64,000 nt of DNA from Streptomyces exfoliatus (GCF_000725545.1 NZ_JNZP01000020.1:62001-126000); one strand, 5' to 3'. Shown: positions 53,399-62,939, numbered from the stretch's first letter. The notes: generated by a model from the letters alone, not told the origin. Numbers and translations are program-made.

Positions 53399-55133
53399 AT
53401 GGCACGTGCGGTCGGCATCGACCTGGGCACGACTAACTCCGTCGTCAGCGTTCTGGAAGGCGGCGAGCCCACCGTCATCACCAACGCCGAGGGCGCCAGG
53501 ACCACGCCGTCCGTCGTCGCCTTCGCGAAGAACGGCGAAGTGCTCGTCGGCGAGGTGGCCAAGCGTCAGGCCGTCACCAACGTCGACAGGACCATCCGGT
53601 CGGTCAAGCGCCACATGGGCACCGACTGGAAGATCGAGATCGACGGCAAGAACTTCAACCCGCAGCAGATGAGCGCCTTCATCCTGCAGAAGCTGAAGCG
53701 CGACGCCGAGGCGTACCTGGGCGAGAAGGTCGTCGACGCGGTCATCACCGTCCCGGCGTACTTCAACGACTCCGAGCGTCAGGCCACCAAGGAGGCCGGT
53801 GAGATCGCGGGCCTCAACGTCCTGCGCATCGTCAACGAGCCGACCGCGGCCGCCCTGGCCTACGGCCTCGACAAGGACGACCAGACGATCCTCGTCTTCG
53901 ACCTCGGTGGCGGCACCTTCGACGTGTCCCTCCTGGAGATCGGCGACGGCGTCGTCGAGGTGAAGGCCACCAACGGTGACAACCACCTCGGTGGTGACGA
54001 CTGGGACCAGCGCGTCGTCGACTACCTGGTGACGCAGTTCCAGAACGGCCACGGCGTCGACCTGGCCAAGGACAAGATGGCTCTCCAGCGTCTCCGCGAG
54101 GCCGCGGAGAAGGCGAAGATCGAGCTGTCGTCCTCGACCGAGACGTCGATCAACCTGCCCTACATCACGGCTTCCGCCGAGGGCCCGCTGCACCTGGACG
54201 AGAAGCTCACGCGCGCCCAGTTCCAGCAGCTGACCTCGGACCTGCTCGACCGCTGCAAGGTGCCGTTCCACAACGTCATCAAGGACGCGGGCATCAACCT
54301 CTCCGAGATCGACCACGTCGTTCTCGTCGGTGGTTCGACCCGTATGCCGGCCGTCGCCGAGCTCGTCAAGGAGCTGACCGGCGGTCAGGACGCCAACAAG
54401 GGCGTCAACCCGGACGAGGTCGTCGCCATCGGCGCCGCGCTCCAGGCCGGTGTCCTCAAGGGTGAGGTCAAGGACGTCCTGCTCCTCGACGTGACCCCGC
54501 TGCAACCAGCCGTCCGTGCAGATCCAGGTCTACCAGGGCGAGCGCGAGATCGCGGCGTACAACAAGAAGCTCGGCATGTTCGAGCTGACCGGTCTCCCGC
54601 CGGCCCCGCGTGGCGTCCCGCAGATCGAGGTCGCGTTCGACATCGACGCGAACGGCATCATGCACGTCACGGCCAAGGACCTCGGCACGGGCAAGGAGCA
54701 GAAGATGACCGTCACCGGTGGCTCCTCGCTGCCGAAGGACGAGGTCGACCGGATGCGCCAGGAGGCCGAGCAGTACGCGGACGAGGACCACCGTCGCCGC
54801 GAGGCCGCCGAGTCCCGCAACCAGGGCGAGCAGCTCGTCTACCAGACGGAGAAGTTCCTCAAGGACAACGAGGACAAGGTCCCCGGTGACGTCAAGGCCG
54901 AGGTCGAGGCCGCGCTCGTCGAGCTGAAGGAGAAGCTCAAGGGCGAGGACACCGCCGAGATCCGTACCGCCACCGAGAAGGTCGCGGCCGTCTCCCAGAA
55001 GCTGGGCCAGGCGCTGTACGCCGACGCCCAGGGCGCCCAGGCCGCCGGCGACGCCGGTCAGGCCCAGGCCGACGACGATGTCGTCGACGCCGAGATCATC
55101 GACGACGAGCCCAAGAAGGGTGGTCAGGCGTGA
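53399..55133 (+). pseudogene. dnaK: Hsp70 chaperone DnaK, reading frame broken by internal deletion
   Basis: ATG 53399 starts a normal Dna[60 protein letters not shown], and linker [10 protein letters not shown] ending at 54502. The next residues should be SLGIETKGG... through about 34 residues to NQPSVQIQ, but the DNA goes directly to C-AACCAGCCG, a loss of about 101 bp, which shifts frame. The first frame ends in unrelated codons at 54889. The true C-terminus continues in another frame from [20 protein letters not shown] (ATG-less continuation; ATG 54516) to TGA 55133 with [16 protein letters not shown]. The missing part is the start of the substrate-binding beta-domain. Everything else is full length, so either a recent lesion or an assembly error. 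Confidence 0.9.
54500..54506 (+). other. dnaK deletion junction
   Basis: CTG of the linker Leu (54500-54502), one C, then AAC of the next conserved Asn (54504-54506). The retained C is consistent with the last base of a GAC codon, so about 101 bases are absent. Confidence 0.8.
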
Positions 55134-55801
55134 CCGAGGAGACCCCGGGCTTCGAGGAGAAGCCCGACGTCCCCTCCGGCGCCACCCCTGACGACGCCGC
55201 CGAGGCCGTCGAGCCCTCCCAGGAGGACGCGACGGCCCCGGCCGGGGACGCAAGCAGCCAGAAGTCGGCCGGTACCGCGGGCCTCACCGCCCAGCTGGAC
55301 CAGGTCCGTTCCGCGCTCGACGAGCGCACCGCGGACCTCCAGCGGCTCCAGGCCGAATACCAGAACTACCGCCGCCGCGTGGAGCGGGACCGGGTCACGG
55401 TCAAGGAGATCGCCGTCGCGACCCTCCTGTCCGAGCTCCTGCCCGTGCTCGACGACGTCGGCCGGGCCCGTGAGCACGGTGAGCTCGTGGGCGGGTTCAA
55501 GTCGGTGGCCGAATCGCTGGAGACCGTCGTCGCCAAGATGGGACTCCAGCAGTTCGGCAAGGAGGGCGAGCCCTTCGACCCGACGATCCACGAGGCCCTG
55601 ATGCACTCGTACGCGCCGGACGTCACCGAGACGACCTGCGTGGCGATCCTGCAGCCGGGGTATCGGATCGGCGAGCGGACCATCAGGCCCGCCCGGGTCG
55701 CGGTGGCGGAGCCGCAGCCGGGCGCCACGCCCGGTGCCGCGTCCGGCACCAAGGAAGAGAAGTCGGCCGACGAGGAGAGCGGTGCCCCCGAAGAGGGGTG
55801 A
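55130..55801 (+). CDS. grpE: GrpE nucleotide-exchange factor
   Basis: 223 residues. Acidic disordered ends, a long coiled coil ([29 protein letters not shown] region, residues 50-85) and the beta-wing with [17 protein letters not shown] and [23 protein letters not shown] start overlaps the dnaK stop (GTGA). Second gene of the HspR-controlled operon; exchanges ADP on DnaK. Confidence 0.97.
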   Translation: MTEETPGFEEKPDVPSGATPDDAAEAVEPSQEDATAPAGDASSQKSAGTAGLTAQLDQVRSALDERTADLQRLQAEYQNYRRRVERDRVTVKEIAVATLLSELLPVLDDVGRAREHGELVGGFKSVAESLETVVAKMGLQQFGKEGEPFDPTIHEALMHSYAPDVTETTCVAILQPGYRIGERTIRPARVAVAEPQPGATPGAASGTKEEKSADEESGAPEEG

Positions 55802-55831
55802 CGCAGTGATCGTCCGGAAGGAGGGACGTCG

Positions 55832-57016
55832 ATGAGCACGAAGGACTTCGTCGAGAAGGACTACTACAAGGTTCTCGGCGTCCCCAAGGACGCCACCGAG
55901 GCCGAGATCAAGAAGGCGTACCGGAAACTCGCCCGCGAGAACCACCCGGACGCCAACAAGGGCGACGCCGGCGCCGAGGCGCGCTTCAAGGACATCTCCG
56001 AGGCCAACGACATCCTCGGCGACCCCAAGAAGCGCAAGGAGTACGACGACGCCCGCGCCCTCTTCGGGAACGGCGGCTTCAGGGCCGGTCCCGGCGGGGC
56101 GGGCGGCGGCTCGTTCAACTTCGACCTGGGCGACCTCTTCGGCGGCGCCCAGGGCGGCCCCGGTGCAGCCGGCGGCTTCGGCGGCGGCGGCATCGGGGAC
56201 GTCTTCGGCGGCCTGTTCAACCGCGGGGCGGGTGGCGGCGCACGCACCCAGCCGCGCCGCGGCCAGGACATCGAGTCCGAGGTGACGCTCAGCTTCACCG
56301 AGGCCATCGAGGGCGCGACCGTACCTCTGCGGATGTCCAGCCAGCAGCCCTGCACGGCCTGTTCGGGCACCGGCGACAAGAACGGCACGCCCCGCGTGTG
56401 CCCGACCTGCGTCGGCACCGGGCAGGTCTCGCGCGGCAGCGGCGGCGGCTTCTCGCTCACCGACCCGTGCGTGGACTGCAAGGGCCGCGGCCTCATCGCC
56501 GAGAACCCCTGCGAGGTCTGCAAGGGCAGCGGGCGGGCCAAGTCCTCCCGCACCATGCAGGTCCGCATCCCGGCGGGCGTCAGCGACAACCAGAAGATCC
56601 GGCTGCGCGGCAAGGGAGCGCCGGGCGAGCGCGGCGGGCAGAACGGCGACCTGTACGTCGTCGTGCACGTCGACGACCACCCGGTCTTCGGCCGCAAGGA
56701 CGACAACCTCACCGTCACGGTGCCGGTCTCCTTCACGGAGGCGGCGCTCGGCGGCGAGATCAAGGTGCCGACCCTCGGCGGCCCCGCGGTCACCCTCAAG
56801 CTGCCCGCGGGCACCCCGAACGGCCGGACCATGCGCGCCCGGGGCAAGGGCGCTGTCCGCAAGGACGGTACCCGCGGCGACCTCCTCGTGACGGTCGAGG
56901 TCGCGGTGCCGCAGGAGCTGGACGACAAGGCACGTGAGGCCCTGGAGACCTACCGCGAGGCGACGGCCTCCGAGGACCCCCGGGCGGAGCTGTTCCAGGC
57001 CGCGAAGGGAGCGTGA
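55832..57016 (+). CDS. dnaJ: DnaJ co-chaperone (type I)
   Basis: 394 residues. J domain with HPD in ARENHPDANKG (residues 15-75), Gly/Phe-rich region (75-150), four CxxCxGxG-type zinc repeats (CTACSGTG, CPTCVGTG, CVDCKGRG, CEVCKGSG; residues 168-240), and C-terminal client-binding domains (IRLRGKGAPGERGGQNGDLY). GGAAGGAGGG precedes the ATG. Stimulates DnaK ATPase. Confidence 0.98.
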   Translation: MSTKDFVEKDYYKVLGVPKDATEAEIKKAYRKLARENHPDANKGDAGAEARFKDISEANDILGDPKKRKEYDDARALFGNGGFRAGPGGAGGGSFNFDLGDLFGGAQGGPGAAGGFGGGGIGDVFGGLFNRGAGGGARTQPRRGQDIESEVTLSFTEAIEGATVPLRMSSQQPCTACSGTGDKNGTPRVCPTCVGTGQVSRGSGGGFSLTDPCVDCKGRGLIAENPCEVCKGSGRAKSSRTMQVRIPAGVSDNQKIRLRGKGAPGERGGQNGDLYVVVHVDDHPVFGRKDDNLTVTVPVSFTEAALGGEIKVPTLGGPAVTLKLPAGTPNGRTMRARGKGAVRKDGTRGDLLVTVEVAVPQELDDKAREALETYREATASEDPRAELFQAAKGA

Positions 57017-57019
57017 CCC

Positions 57020-57463
57020 GTGGACGGGCGCCGACGCAATCCGTACGAACTGACCGACGAGTCGCCGGTGTACGTCATCTCGGTGGCGGCCCAGCTCTCG
57101 GGTCTGCACCCGCAGACACTGCGGCAGTACGACCGCCTCGGTCTGGTCTCCCCGGACCGCACGGCGGGCCGGGGCCGGCGCTACTCGGCCCGTGACATCG
57201 AGCTGCTCCGTCAGGTGCAGCAGCTGTCGCAGGACGAGGGCATCAACCTGGCGGGGATCAAGCGCATCATCGAGCTGGAGAACCAGGTCGCGGCGCTGCA
57301 GAGCCGGATCGCGGAGCTGTCGGCCGCGGTCGACGGCGCGGCGGCGGCGATGCGGCAGCGCGAGGCCCAGGTGCACGCCTCCTACCGGCGCGATCTCGTG
57401 CCGTACCAGGACGTGCAGCAGGCGAGCGCCCTGGTGGTGTGGCGCCCGAAGCGCGGCGAGTAG
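57020..57463 (+). CDS. hspR: Heat-shock repressor HspR (MerR family)
   Basis: 147 residues. MerR HTH: VYVISVAAQLSGLHPQTLRQ YDRLGLVSP, wing TAGRGRRYSARDIELLRQVQ, then a coiled coil and a C-terminal tail. Binds HAIR sites at dnaK and clpB. GTG start 3 bp after the dnaJ stop. Since DnaK is HspR's co-repressor, the dnaK lesion in this window should derepress the regulon. Confidence 0.97.
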   Translation: MDGRRRNPYELTDESPVYVISVAAQLSGLHPQTLRQYDRLGLVSPDRTAGRGRRYSARDIELLRQVQQLSQDEGINLAGIKRIIELENQVAALQSRIAELSAAVDGAAAAMRQREAQVHASYRRDLVPYQDVQQASALVVWRPKRGE

Positions 57464-57478
57464 CCGAGCAGGCGACGT

Positions 57479-57510
57479 GAGGCCCCCTCCACAGCTGTGG
57501 AGGGGGCCTC
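57479..57510. terminator. Terminator of the dnaK operon
   Basis: GAGGCCCCCTCCACAG / CTGTGGAGGGGGCCTC, 16-bp self-complementary arms 15 bp after hspR. Confidence 0.9.
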
Positions 57511-57529
57511 ACGCGTGTCCGGCCCCCGT

Positions 57530-58003
57530 CTACGGGATCAGTTCGCCCACGATGTCGCCGACCGTCTCCCACCAGGGCGCGGCCCCCGTCCCGAACGCGG
57601 CGGCGAGTGCCGTGCCGAGGGCGTGGTCGAGCGGGGTGAGGTCCGCGCCGGAGGCCCAGTCGGCGTCCACCCGGCCGTCGCCCGCTGACTCCAGGGTGCC
57701 GAGTACCCGCCCGTCACGGCTGAGCCGGCTGTCGACGTGGGAGCAGGGCATGAGCCGGTAGCGGACGCCGGCGACCCGGGCGTCCACGCGGTACGAGGAG
57801 CGCAGCAGCCGTCCGCGCGCGGGCCGGATCGTGGCGGGCTCCCCGTCGGCGCTGAGGGCCAGCAGGGCGGCCTTGCGGGTGCCGATGGGGGTGTGGGCGT
57901 CCGGGGCGGTGCCGGGGGCCCGTACGAGCTCCACGGTGGGCAGGCCGTGGCCGGACACCCGGAGGGTTCCCGCGGGCCCGTCGAGATCGATCTGTGTGTA
58001 CAC
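57530..58003 (-). CDS. Hypothetical protein downstream of LuxR-type regulator
   Basis: 157 residues: TQIDLDGPAGTLRVSGHGLP, AALLALSADGEPATIRPARG, VDARVAGVRYRLMPCSHVDS RL, DADWASGADLTPLDHALGTA. A beta-rich protein with no family recognised. GTG 58003 is 5 bp after the stop of the regulator, so it is coupled to it. Possibly part of the DPGW-peptide system. Confidence 0.6.
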   Translation of the reverse strand: MYTQIDLDGPAGTLRVSGHGLPTVELVRAPGTAPDAHTPIGTRKAALLALSADGEPATIRPARGRLLRSSYRVDARVAGVRYRLMPCSHVDSRLSRDGRVLGTLESAGDGRVDADWASGADLTPLDHALGTALAAAFGTGAAPWWETVGDIVGELIP

Positions 58004-58008
58004 GGTGG

Positions 58009-58992
58009 TCAGACGTCGTCCTGCTGCAGAATGCCTGACTGGGCGATGAGGTAACCGAGCTGGGCCCGGCTCCCGCTGCCGAGGGCGGCGGCCAGTTTGG
58101 CGATGTGGGCGCGGCAGGTGCGGACGTTCATGCCGAGGCGGCGGGCGATGGCCTCGTCGACGTGGCCCTCGACGAGGAGCCGGGCGATGGTCCGCTGGAC
58201 GCCGCCGATGCCGTCGGTCTTGATGTCGTACGGAATCTCCTCCCGGATCGGCACCGCGAGCTGCCAGAACTGGTCGAAGACGCCGCCGAGGTAGGCGACC
58301 AGGCCCGGGTGGCGCAGTTCCAGGGCGACCTGGCGGTCGCTGCGGGCCGGGATGAAGGCGACCTCGCGGTCGACGATGATCAGCCGGTCGATGATCTCTT
58401 CGAGGGTCCTGACCTGGACCTCGGGGCCGACGTGCTCCAGGTAGGTCAGGGTGAGTTCGGTGTGGCGGGCCGTGTGCTGGTAGAGCGTGCGCATGCTGAT
58501 GCCGCGGCCGAGGAGCGGCGAGACGCGGTCGAGGGCCTCCGTCAGGGCCTGTGCGGGGCGCCCGCCGCCGGGCTGCACGGTGAGCAGTTCCTGGCGGCAG
58601 TTGGCGACGACCCGGTCGAGGGTCGAGTTGATGCGGTCGATGCCCTCGAGGACGGTGATGGCGTGGGTGGTGGGGGAGTCGTGGGCGCCGATGGCCATGA
58701 ACGGCTCGAACGCGTCGGAGAGGGCGACGGTGCGCCGGCGGCGGTCGAGTATCTCCCGCTCGATCGGCTGGAGGAGCTGGGCGAGGGCCGCCGACGGAGG
58801 AACCGGACGGAGCCACCGGGCGTCGTCCGGGTCGGGGTGCAGCAGCGACAGATCGAGGAGGCAGGGGGCCTCGACAGTCTCTGACCGGGCTATTCGTCCG
58901 GTCCGCAGGGCGGATGCGTACAGCTCGGAGCCGGCTTTGCAGAGCTCGGCATGCGAATGAGGGTGACCTGTCTCGTCCGCTTCTTTCCGCAT
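58009..58992 (-). CDS. Helix-turn-helix (LuxR-type) regulator, single-domain sensor unknown
   Basis: 327 residues. N-terminal 255 residues helical with no receiver domain (AHDSPTTHAITVLEGIDRIN, TLEEIIDRLIIVDREVAFIP, LRHPGLVAYLGGVFDQFWQL). C-terminal LuxR HTH: EGHVDEAIARRLGMNVRTCR AHIAKLAAALGSGSRAQLGY. The N-terminal half recalls the helical sensor half of actinobacterial HTH proteins of the TrmB/LuxR-mixed type. ATG 58992 chosen with GGGGGTGTAC upstream. Divergent from the repeat-peptide gene (130 bp between starts), so it is a likely regulator or receptor of that peptide. Confidence 0.8.
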   Translation of the reverse strand: MRKEADETGHPHSHAELCKAGSELYASALRTGRIARSETVEAPCLLDLSLLHPDPDDARWLRPVPPSAALAQLLQPIEREILDRRRRTVALSDAFEPFMAIGAHDSPTTHAITVLEGIDRINSTLDRVVANCRQELLTVQPGGGRPAQALTEALDRVSPLLGRGISMRTLYQHTARHTELTLTYLEHVGPEVQVRTLEEIIDRLIIVDREVAFIPARSDRQVALELRHPGLVAYLGGVFDQFWQLAVPIREEIPYDIKTDGIGGVQRTIARLLVEGHVDEAIARRLGMNVRTCRAHIAKLAAALGSGSRAQLGYLIAQSGILQQDDV

Positions 58993-59122
58993 ATGTACAC
59001 CCCCAGGCTCCTGCATCTCAGGAACATGATGCCTGGGTTTGGTGGTGCAGGTGCAGAGAGTAAGCCATCGTCTTAGTCGCGGGGGTTGGTAAAGAGACGT
59101 TGCCTTCAAGTGAGGTTGTTCG

Positions 59123-59371
59123 GTGATGATGAAGAAGCTCATACGCGCGGTGGCCGGACTCGCTCTTGTCGCGGCCGCAGCGGTGGGGGCCGTGGGCGTG
59201 ACCCAGGACCCCGGTTGGCACACCGCGCCGGCCGAGGTGCAGGCCGCTCCGCTCGACCCGGGCTGGAGCGTGGCCCCCGCCGCGCAGCTCGCCGACCCGG
59301 GCTGGAGTGTGGCCCCCGCGGAGGATCCCGGCTGGAGCGTGGCCCCCGCGCAGGATCCCGGCTGGAGCTAG
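59123..59371 (+). CDS. Secreted DPGW-repeat peptide precursor
   Basis: 82 residues. Start GTG 59123 or ATG 59126/59129; AGGT lies about 10 bp upstream. Residues 1-26: export signal (KKLIRAVAGLALVAAAAVGA). Residues 28-82: five DPGW units, DPGWHTAPAEVQAAPL, DPGWSVAPAAQLA, DPGWSVAPAE, DPGWSVAPAQ, DPGWS. Small, exported, Trp-rich and internally repetitive: looks like a precursor cut into short peptides or a short surface peptide. The next gene starts 8 bp after its stop. I do not know a characterised homologue. Confidence 0.75.
   Translation: MMMKKLIRAVAGLALVAAAAVGAVGVTQDPGWHTAPAEVQAAPLDPGWSVAPAAQLADPGWSVAPAEDPGWSVAPAQDPGWS
59207..59368 (+). repeat. DPGW-coding repeats
   Basis: Five units starting GA(C/T)CCCGG(C/T)TGG, the last three spaced by 30 bp and nearly identical (GATCCCGGCTGGAGCGTGGC). 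Confidence 0.85.
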
Positions 59372-59379
59372 AGGGGCGC

Positions 59380-59898
59380 ATGAACGTACCCGATGACCCC
59401 AGGTTCCGCCGGGAGATGGCCTCGGCCTATCGCTCCGGCTGGCACTTCGTCGATCTCGCCACGGCCATCCCCCATCGTGGCGACTCGCTGAAGGTATCCC
59501 TCTTCGGGGAGCCGATCGTCGTGGCACGCGAGCAGGACGAGGACGTCCGCGCCTACCGCTGCCTCCGACGTCCCCGGGGCGCCCCACAGCCCATCCGCTG
59601 TGCCATCCGGTACGGCATGATCTTCGTCAACCTCGACCAGCGGGACCACCAGCTGATCGAACCCGAGACCATCACCGCCACCCCCCCGCAGTGCCTGAGC
59701 GATTCCCCCGTCGTTGTAGATCGCTCAGGCACTTCCCCCACACAGCGGCGCCATCGCGGACCTGAAACGCGATGGTGCCGCTGTGCGTTCGCCGTCGCTC
59801 CCCCAGGGTGTCCCGCGCGTCAGGCGCGGCCCATCGCCCGGGTGAGGGCGATCTCGATGACGACCCGGTCCGGGTTCGGGGCCGGCGTACGTCCGTAG
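59380..59898 (+). CDS. Rieske-like protein lacking the Fe-S ligands, frame possibly lost at 3' end
   Basis: 172 codons if read to 59898. The first 105 residues are protein-like: FRREMASAYRSGWHFVDLAT, GDSLKVSLFGEPIVVAREQD, EDVRAYRCLRRPRGAPQPIR, YGMIFVNLDQRDHQLIEPE. This follows the Rieske-domain N-terminal fold of ring-hydroxylating oxygenases (GEPIVVARxxDGxVRAY) but the C-x-H and C-x2-H ligands are replaced (CLRRPRG). After TATPPQCLSDSP the frame runs through two hairpins and into the antisense of the next gene, so the natural stop near 59690 may have been lost. Operon with the DPGW peptide. Confidence 0.55.
   Translation: MNVPDDPRFRREMASAYRSGWHFVDLATAIPHRGDSLKVSLFGEPIVVAREQDEDVRAYRCLRRPRGAPQPIRCAIRYGMIFVNLDQRDHQLIEPETITATPPQCLSDSPVVVDRSGTSPTQRRHRGPETRWCRCAFAVAPPGCPARQARPIARVRAISMTTRSGFGAGVRP
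59691..59732. terminator. Terminator hairpin 1 after the peptide operon
   Basis: GTGCCTGAGCGAT-N16-ATCGCTCAGGCAC, 13-bp perfect stem inside the open frame of the Rieske-like gene. Confidence 0.75.
59741..59785. terminator. Terminator hairpin 2 between convergent genes
   Basis: CACAGCGGCGCCATCGCG-N9-CGCGATGGTGCCGCTGTG, 17 of 18 pairs. Confidence 0.75.
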
Positions 59899-60224
59899 CG
59901 GTCCGCGTAGCGCCCGACGGCGTCCGCGACGACCTCCTCCTCCGTCCGGATGCGGGCGATGCCCTCCAGGGTGGCCCAGCGCCCCTTGTCGACCTGGCAG
60001 ACCGCGACCCGCGCCCCGTCCGCGCCCGCCGCCAGGACGTTGGCGACCTTCCGGCTGTGCTTGTTGGTGATCACGCGCGCGTACCCCTGCTCGGGGTCGT
60101 ACGTGACGCCGACCGCGACGACGTGCGGCGTGCCGTCCGGGCGCGGGGTGGTCAGGGTGCACATGTGGTACTCGCGCCAGAAGCTGAGGTACGAGTCGGA
60201 GGGGTTCCTGGGGTCTGTGGCCAT
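59820..60224 (-). CDS. PPOX-class flavin-dependent oxidoreductase (F420/FMN split-barrel)
   Basis: 134 residues, pyridoxamine-oxidase-like split barrel: SDSYLSFWREYHMCTLTTPR PDGTPHVV, YARVITNKHSRKVANVLAAG, GRWATLEGIARIRTEEEVV, ADRYGRTPAPNPDRVVIEIA. This small type often uses F420. ATG 60224; the clpB HAIR site begins 38 bp upstream on the opposite strand. Substrate unknown. Confidence 0.9.
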   Translation of the reverse strand: MATDPRNPSDSYLSFWREYHMCTLTTPRPDGTPHVVAVGVTYDPEQGYARVITNKHSRKVANVLAAGADGARVAVCQVDKGRWATLEGIARIRTEEEVVADAVGRYADRYGRTPAPNPDRVVIEIALTRAMGRA

Positions 60225-60261
60225 GCCCGGAAACTACCCGGGGCCGAGCCCTCCCCGACAC

Positions 60262-60282
60262 CTTGAGCCGCACCGACTCAAC
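60262..60282 (+). promoter_or_regulatory. HAIR operator of clpB
   Basis: CTTGAGC-N7-ACTCAAC, one change per arm from the consensus CTTGAGT-N7-ACTCAAG, 86 bp before clpB. TACTCT at 60289-60294 is a plausible -10 box. Confidence 0.85.
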
Positions 60283-60347
60283 TTTGTGTACTCTGGAGGA
60301 GTCATAAGGAGAAGACCACCCACGACGTCCGAGGAGGAGCACCGCAC

Positions 60348-62939
60348 GTGGACGCCGAACTGACCAACAGGAGCCGGGACGCGATCAACGCGGCGAGCAG
60401 CCGCGCCGTGTCCGAAGGGCACGCGGACCTGACCCCCGCCCACCTTCTCCTGGCACTTCTCGCGGGTCAGGAGAACGAGAACATCACCGACCTGCTCGCC
60501 GCCGTCGAGGCCGACCAGGCGGCCGTACGCGCGGGTGCGGAGCGACTGCTCGCCGCCCTGCCGAGCGTCACCGGGTCCACGGTCGCGCCCCCACAGCCCA
60601 CCCGCGACTTCCTCGCGGTGATCGCCGACGCCGACCGGCAGGCCAAGGAGCTCGGCGACGACTACCTGTCCACCGAGCACCTCCTCATCGGGATCGCGGC
60701 CAAGGGCGGCCAGGCCGGTGAGATCCTCGGCAAGCAGGGCGCGAGCGCACCGAAGCTGCTCGACGCCTTCGAGAAGAGCAGGGGAGGACGCCGGGTGACC
60801 ACACCCGACCCGGAGGGTCAGTACAAGGCACTGGAGAAGTTCGGCACGGACTTCACCGCCGCCGCGCGCGAGGGCAAGCTCGACCCGGTCATCGGCCGGG
60901 ACCACGAGATCCGGCGCGTCGTCCAGGTGCTGTCCCGCCGCACCAAGAACAACCCCGTCCTCATCGGCGAGCCCGGCGTCGGCAAGACCGCCGTCGTCGA
61001 GGGCCTCGCCCAGCGGATCGTCAAGGGCGACGTCCCCGAGTCGCTGAAGAACAAGCGGCTCGTCTCGCTCGACCTCGGCGCGATGGTCGCCGGAGCCAAG
61101 TACCGCGGCGAGTTCGAGGAGCGCCTCAAGACCGTCCTCTCCGAGATCAAGGAGAGCGACGGCCAGATCATCACCTTCATCGACGAGCTGCACACGGTCG
61201 TCGGCGCGGGCGCCGGCGGCGACTCCGCCATGGACGCGGGCAACATGCTCAAGCCCATGCTGGCCCGCGGCGAGCTGCGCATGGTCGGCGCGACCACCCT
61301 CGACGAGTACCGCGAGCGGATCGAGAAGGACCCCGCCCTGGAGCGCCGCTTCCAGCAGGTCCTGGTCGCCGAGCCGACCGTCGAGGACACCATCGCGATC
61401 CTCCGCGGCCTCAAGGGCCGGTACGAGGCCCACCACAAGGTGCAGATCAACGACTCCGCCCTGGTGGCCGCCGCGACCCTCTCCGACCGGTACATCACCT
61501 CCCGTTTCCTCCCCGACAAGGCCATCGACCTCGTCGACGAGGCCGCGTCCCGGCTCCGTATGGAGATCGACTCCTCGCCCGTCGAGATCGACGAGCTCCA
61601 GCGGTCCGTCGACCGCCTCCGCATGGAGGAGCTGGCCCTCAAGAACGAGACGGACCCGGCGAGCAGGCAGCGCCTGGAGAAACTGCGCCGCGACCTCGCC
61701 GACCGCGAGGAGGAGCTGCGCGGCCTCACCGCCCGCTGGGAGAAGGAGAAGCAGTCCCTCAACCGGGTCGGCGAACTGAAGGAACGTCTCGACGAGACCC
61801 GCGGCCGGGCCGAGCGCGCCCAGCGCGACGGCGACTTCGACACCGCCTCCAAGCTGCTGTACGGGGAGATCCCGGCCCTGGAGCGGGAGCTGGAGGAGGC
61901 GAGCGAGGCCGAGGCCCAGCAGGAGTCCAGCAAGGACACGATGGTCAAGGAGGAGGTCGGCCCCGACGACATCGCGGACGTGGTCGGCGCCTGGACCGGC
62001 ATCCCCGCAGGACGCCTCCTGGAGGGCGAGACGCAGAAGCTGCTCCGGATGGAGGACGAGCTCGGCAAGCGGCTGATCGGCCAGTCCGAGGCCGTGCAGG
62101 CGGTCTCCGACGCCGTGCGCAGGACCCGCGCGGGCATCGCCGACCCCGACCGGCCCACCGGTTCCTTCCTCTTCCTCGGCCCGACCGGTGTCGGCAAGAC
62201 CGAGCTGGCGAAGGCGCTCGCGGACTTCCTCTTCGACGACGAGCGGGCCATGATCCGCATCGACATGTCGGAGTACGGCGAGAAGCACAGCGTCGCCCGC
62301 CTGGTCGGCGCGCCTCCCGGCTACGTCGGCTACGAGGAGGGCGGCCAGCTCACGGAGGCGGTCCGCCGCCGCCCGTACAGCGTGGTGCTGCTCGACGAGG
62401 TGGAGAAGGCCCACCCGGAGGTCTTCGACATCCTGCTCCAGGTCCTCGACGACGGCCGCCTCACCGACGGCCAGGGCCGGACGGTGGATTTCCGCAACAC
62501 CATCCTGATCCTGACGTCGAACCTCGGCAGCCAGTACCTGGTCGAGCCGCTGACCCCGGAGGACGTCAAGAAGCAGCAGGTCCTGGAGGTCGTCAGGGCC
62601 AGTTTCAAGCCGGAGTTCCTCAACCGGCTCGACGACCTGGTGGTCTTCTCGGCCCTCGACCGGGCCGAGCTGAGCCGGATCGCCCGGCTCCAGATCGACC
62701 GGCTCGCGAAGCGGCTCGCCGAGCGGCGGCTCACCCTGGACGTCACCCCGGCGGCCCTGGAGTGGCTCGCCGAGGAGGGCAACGACCCCGCCTACGGTGC
62801 CCGGCCGCTGCGCCGTCTGATCCAGACGGCGATCGGCGACCGGCTCGCGAAGGAGATCCTCGCGGGCGAGATCGTGGACGGCGACACGGTCAGGGTGGAC
62901 CGTTTCGAGGACGGCCTGATCGTGGGACCGGCCAGGTAG
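60348..62939 (+). CDS. clpB: ClpB disaggregase
   Basis: 863 residues, full length. Clp_N (1-145), AAA1 with Walker [14 protein letters not shown] and Walker [10 protein letters not shown], the M-domain coiled coil (about residues 400-520), AAA2 with Walker [15 protein letters not shown] and [16 protein letters not shown], and the C-terminal D2-small domain ([12 protein letters not shown]). AAA+ chaperone that works with DnaK/DnaJ to rescue aggregates. GTG start; GAGGAGGAG upstream. HspR-controlled. Confidence 0.98.
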   Translation: MDAELTNRSRDAINAASSRAVSEGHADLTPAHLLLALLAGQENENITDLLAAVEADQAAVRAGAERLLAALPSVTGSTVAPPQPTRDFLAVIADADRQAKELGDDYLSTEHLLIGIAAKGGQAGEILGKQGASAPKLLDAFEKSRGGRRVTTPDPEGQYKALEKFGTDFTAAAREGKLDPVIGRDHEIRRVVQVLSRRTKNNPVLIGEPGVGKTAVVEGLAQRIVKGDVPESLKNKRLVSLDLGAMVAGAKYRGEFEERLKTVLSEIKESDGQIITFIDELHTVVGAGAGGDSAMDAGNMLKPMLARGELRMVGATTLDEYRERIEKDPALERRFQQVLVAEPTVEDTIAILRGLKGRYEAHHKVQINDSALVAAATLSDRYITSRFLPDKAIDLVDEAASRLRMEIDSSPVEIDELQRSVDRLRMEELALKNETDPASRQRLEKLRRDLADREEELRGLTARWEKEKQSLNRVGELKERLDETRGRAERAQRDGDFDTASKLLYGEIPALERELEEASEAEAQQESSKDTMVKEEVGPDDIADVVGAWTGIPAGRLLEGETQKLLRMEDELGKRLIGQSEAVQAVSDAVRRTRAGIADPDRPTGSFLFLGPTGVGKTELAKALADFLFDDERAMIRIDMSEYGEKHSVARLVGAPPGYVGYEEGGQLTEAVRRRPYSVVLLDEVEKAHPEVFDILLQVLDDGRLTDGQGRTVDFRNTILILTSNLGSQYLVEPLTPEDVKKQQVLEVVRASFKPEFLNRLDDLVVFSALDRAELSRIARLQIDRLAKRLAERRLTLDVTPAALEWLAEEGNDPAYGARPLRRLIQTAIGDRLAKEILAGEIVDGDTVRVDRFEDGLIVGPAR

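Noticed and set aside
54480..54520. Programmed frameshift in dnaK
   Set aside because: A single-base shift cannot restore the 34 missing residues, and no slippery sequence is present.
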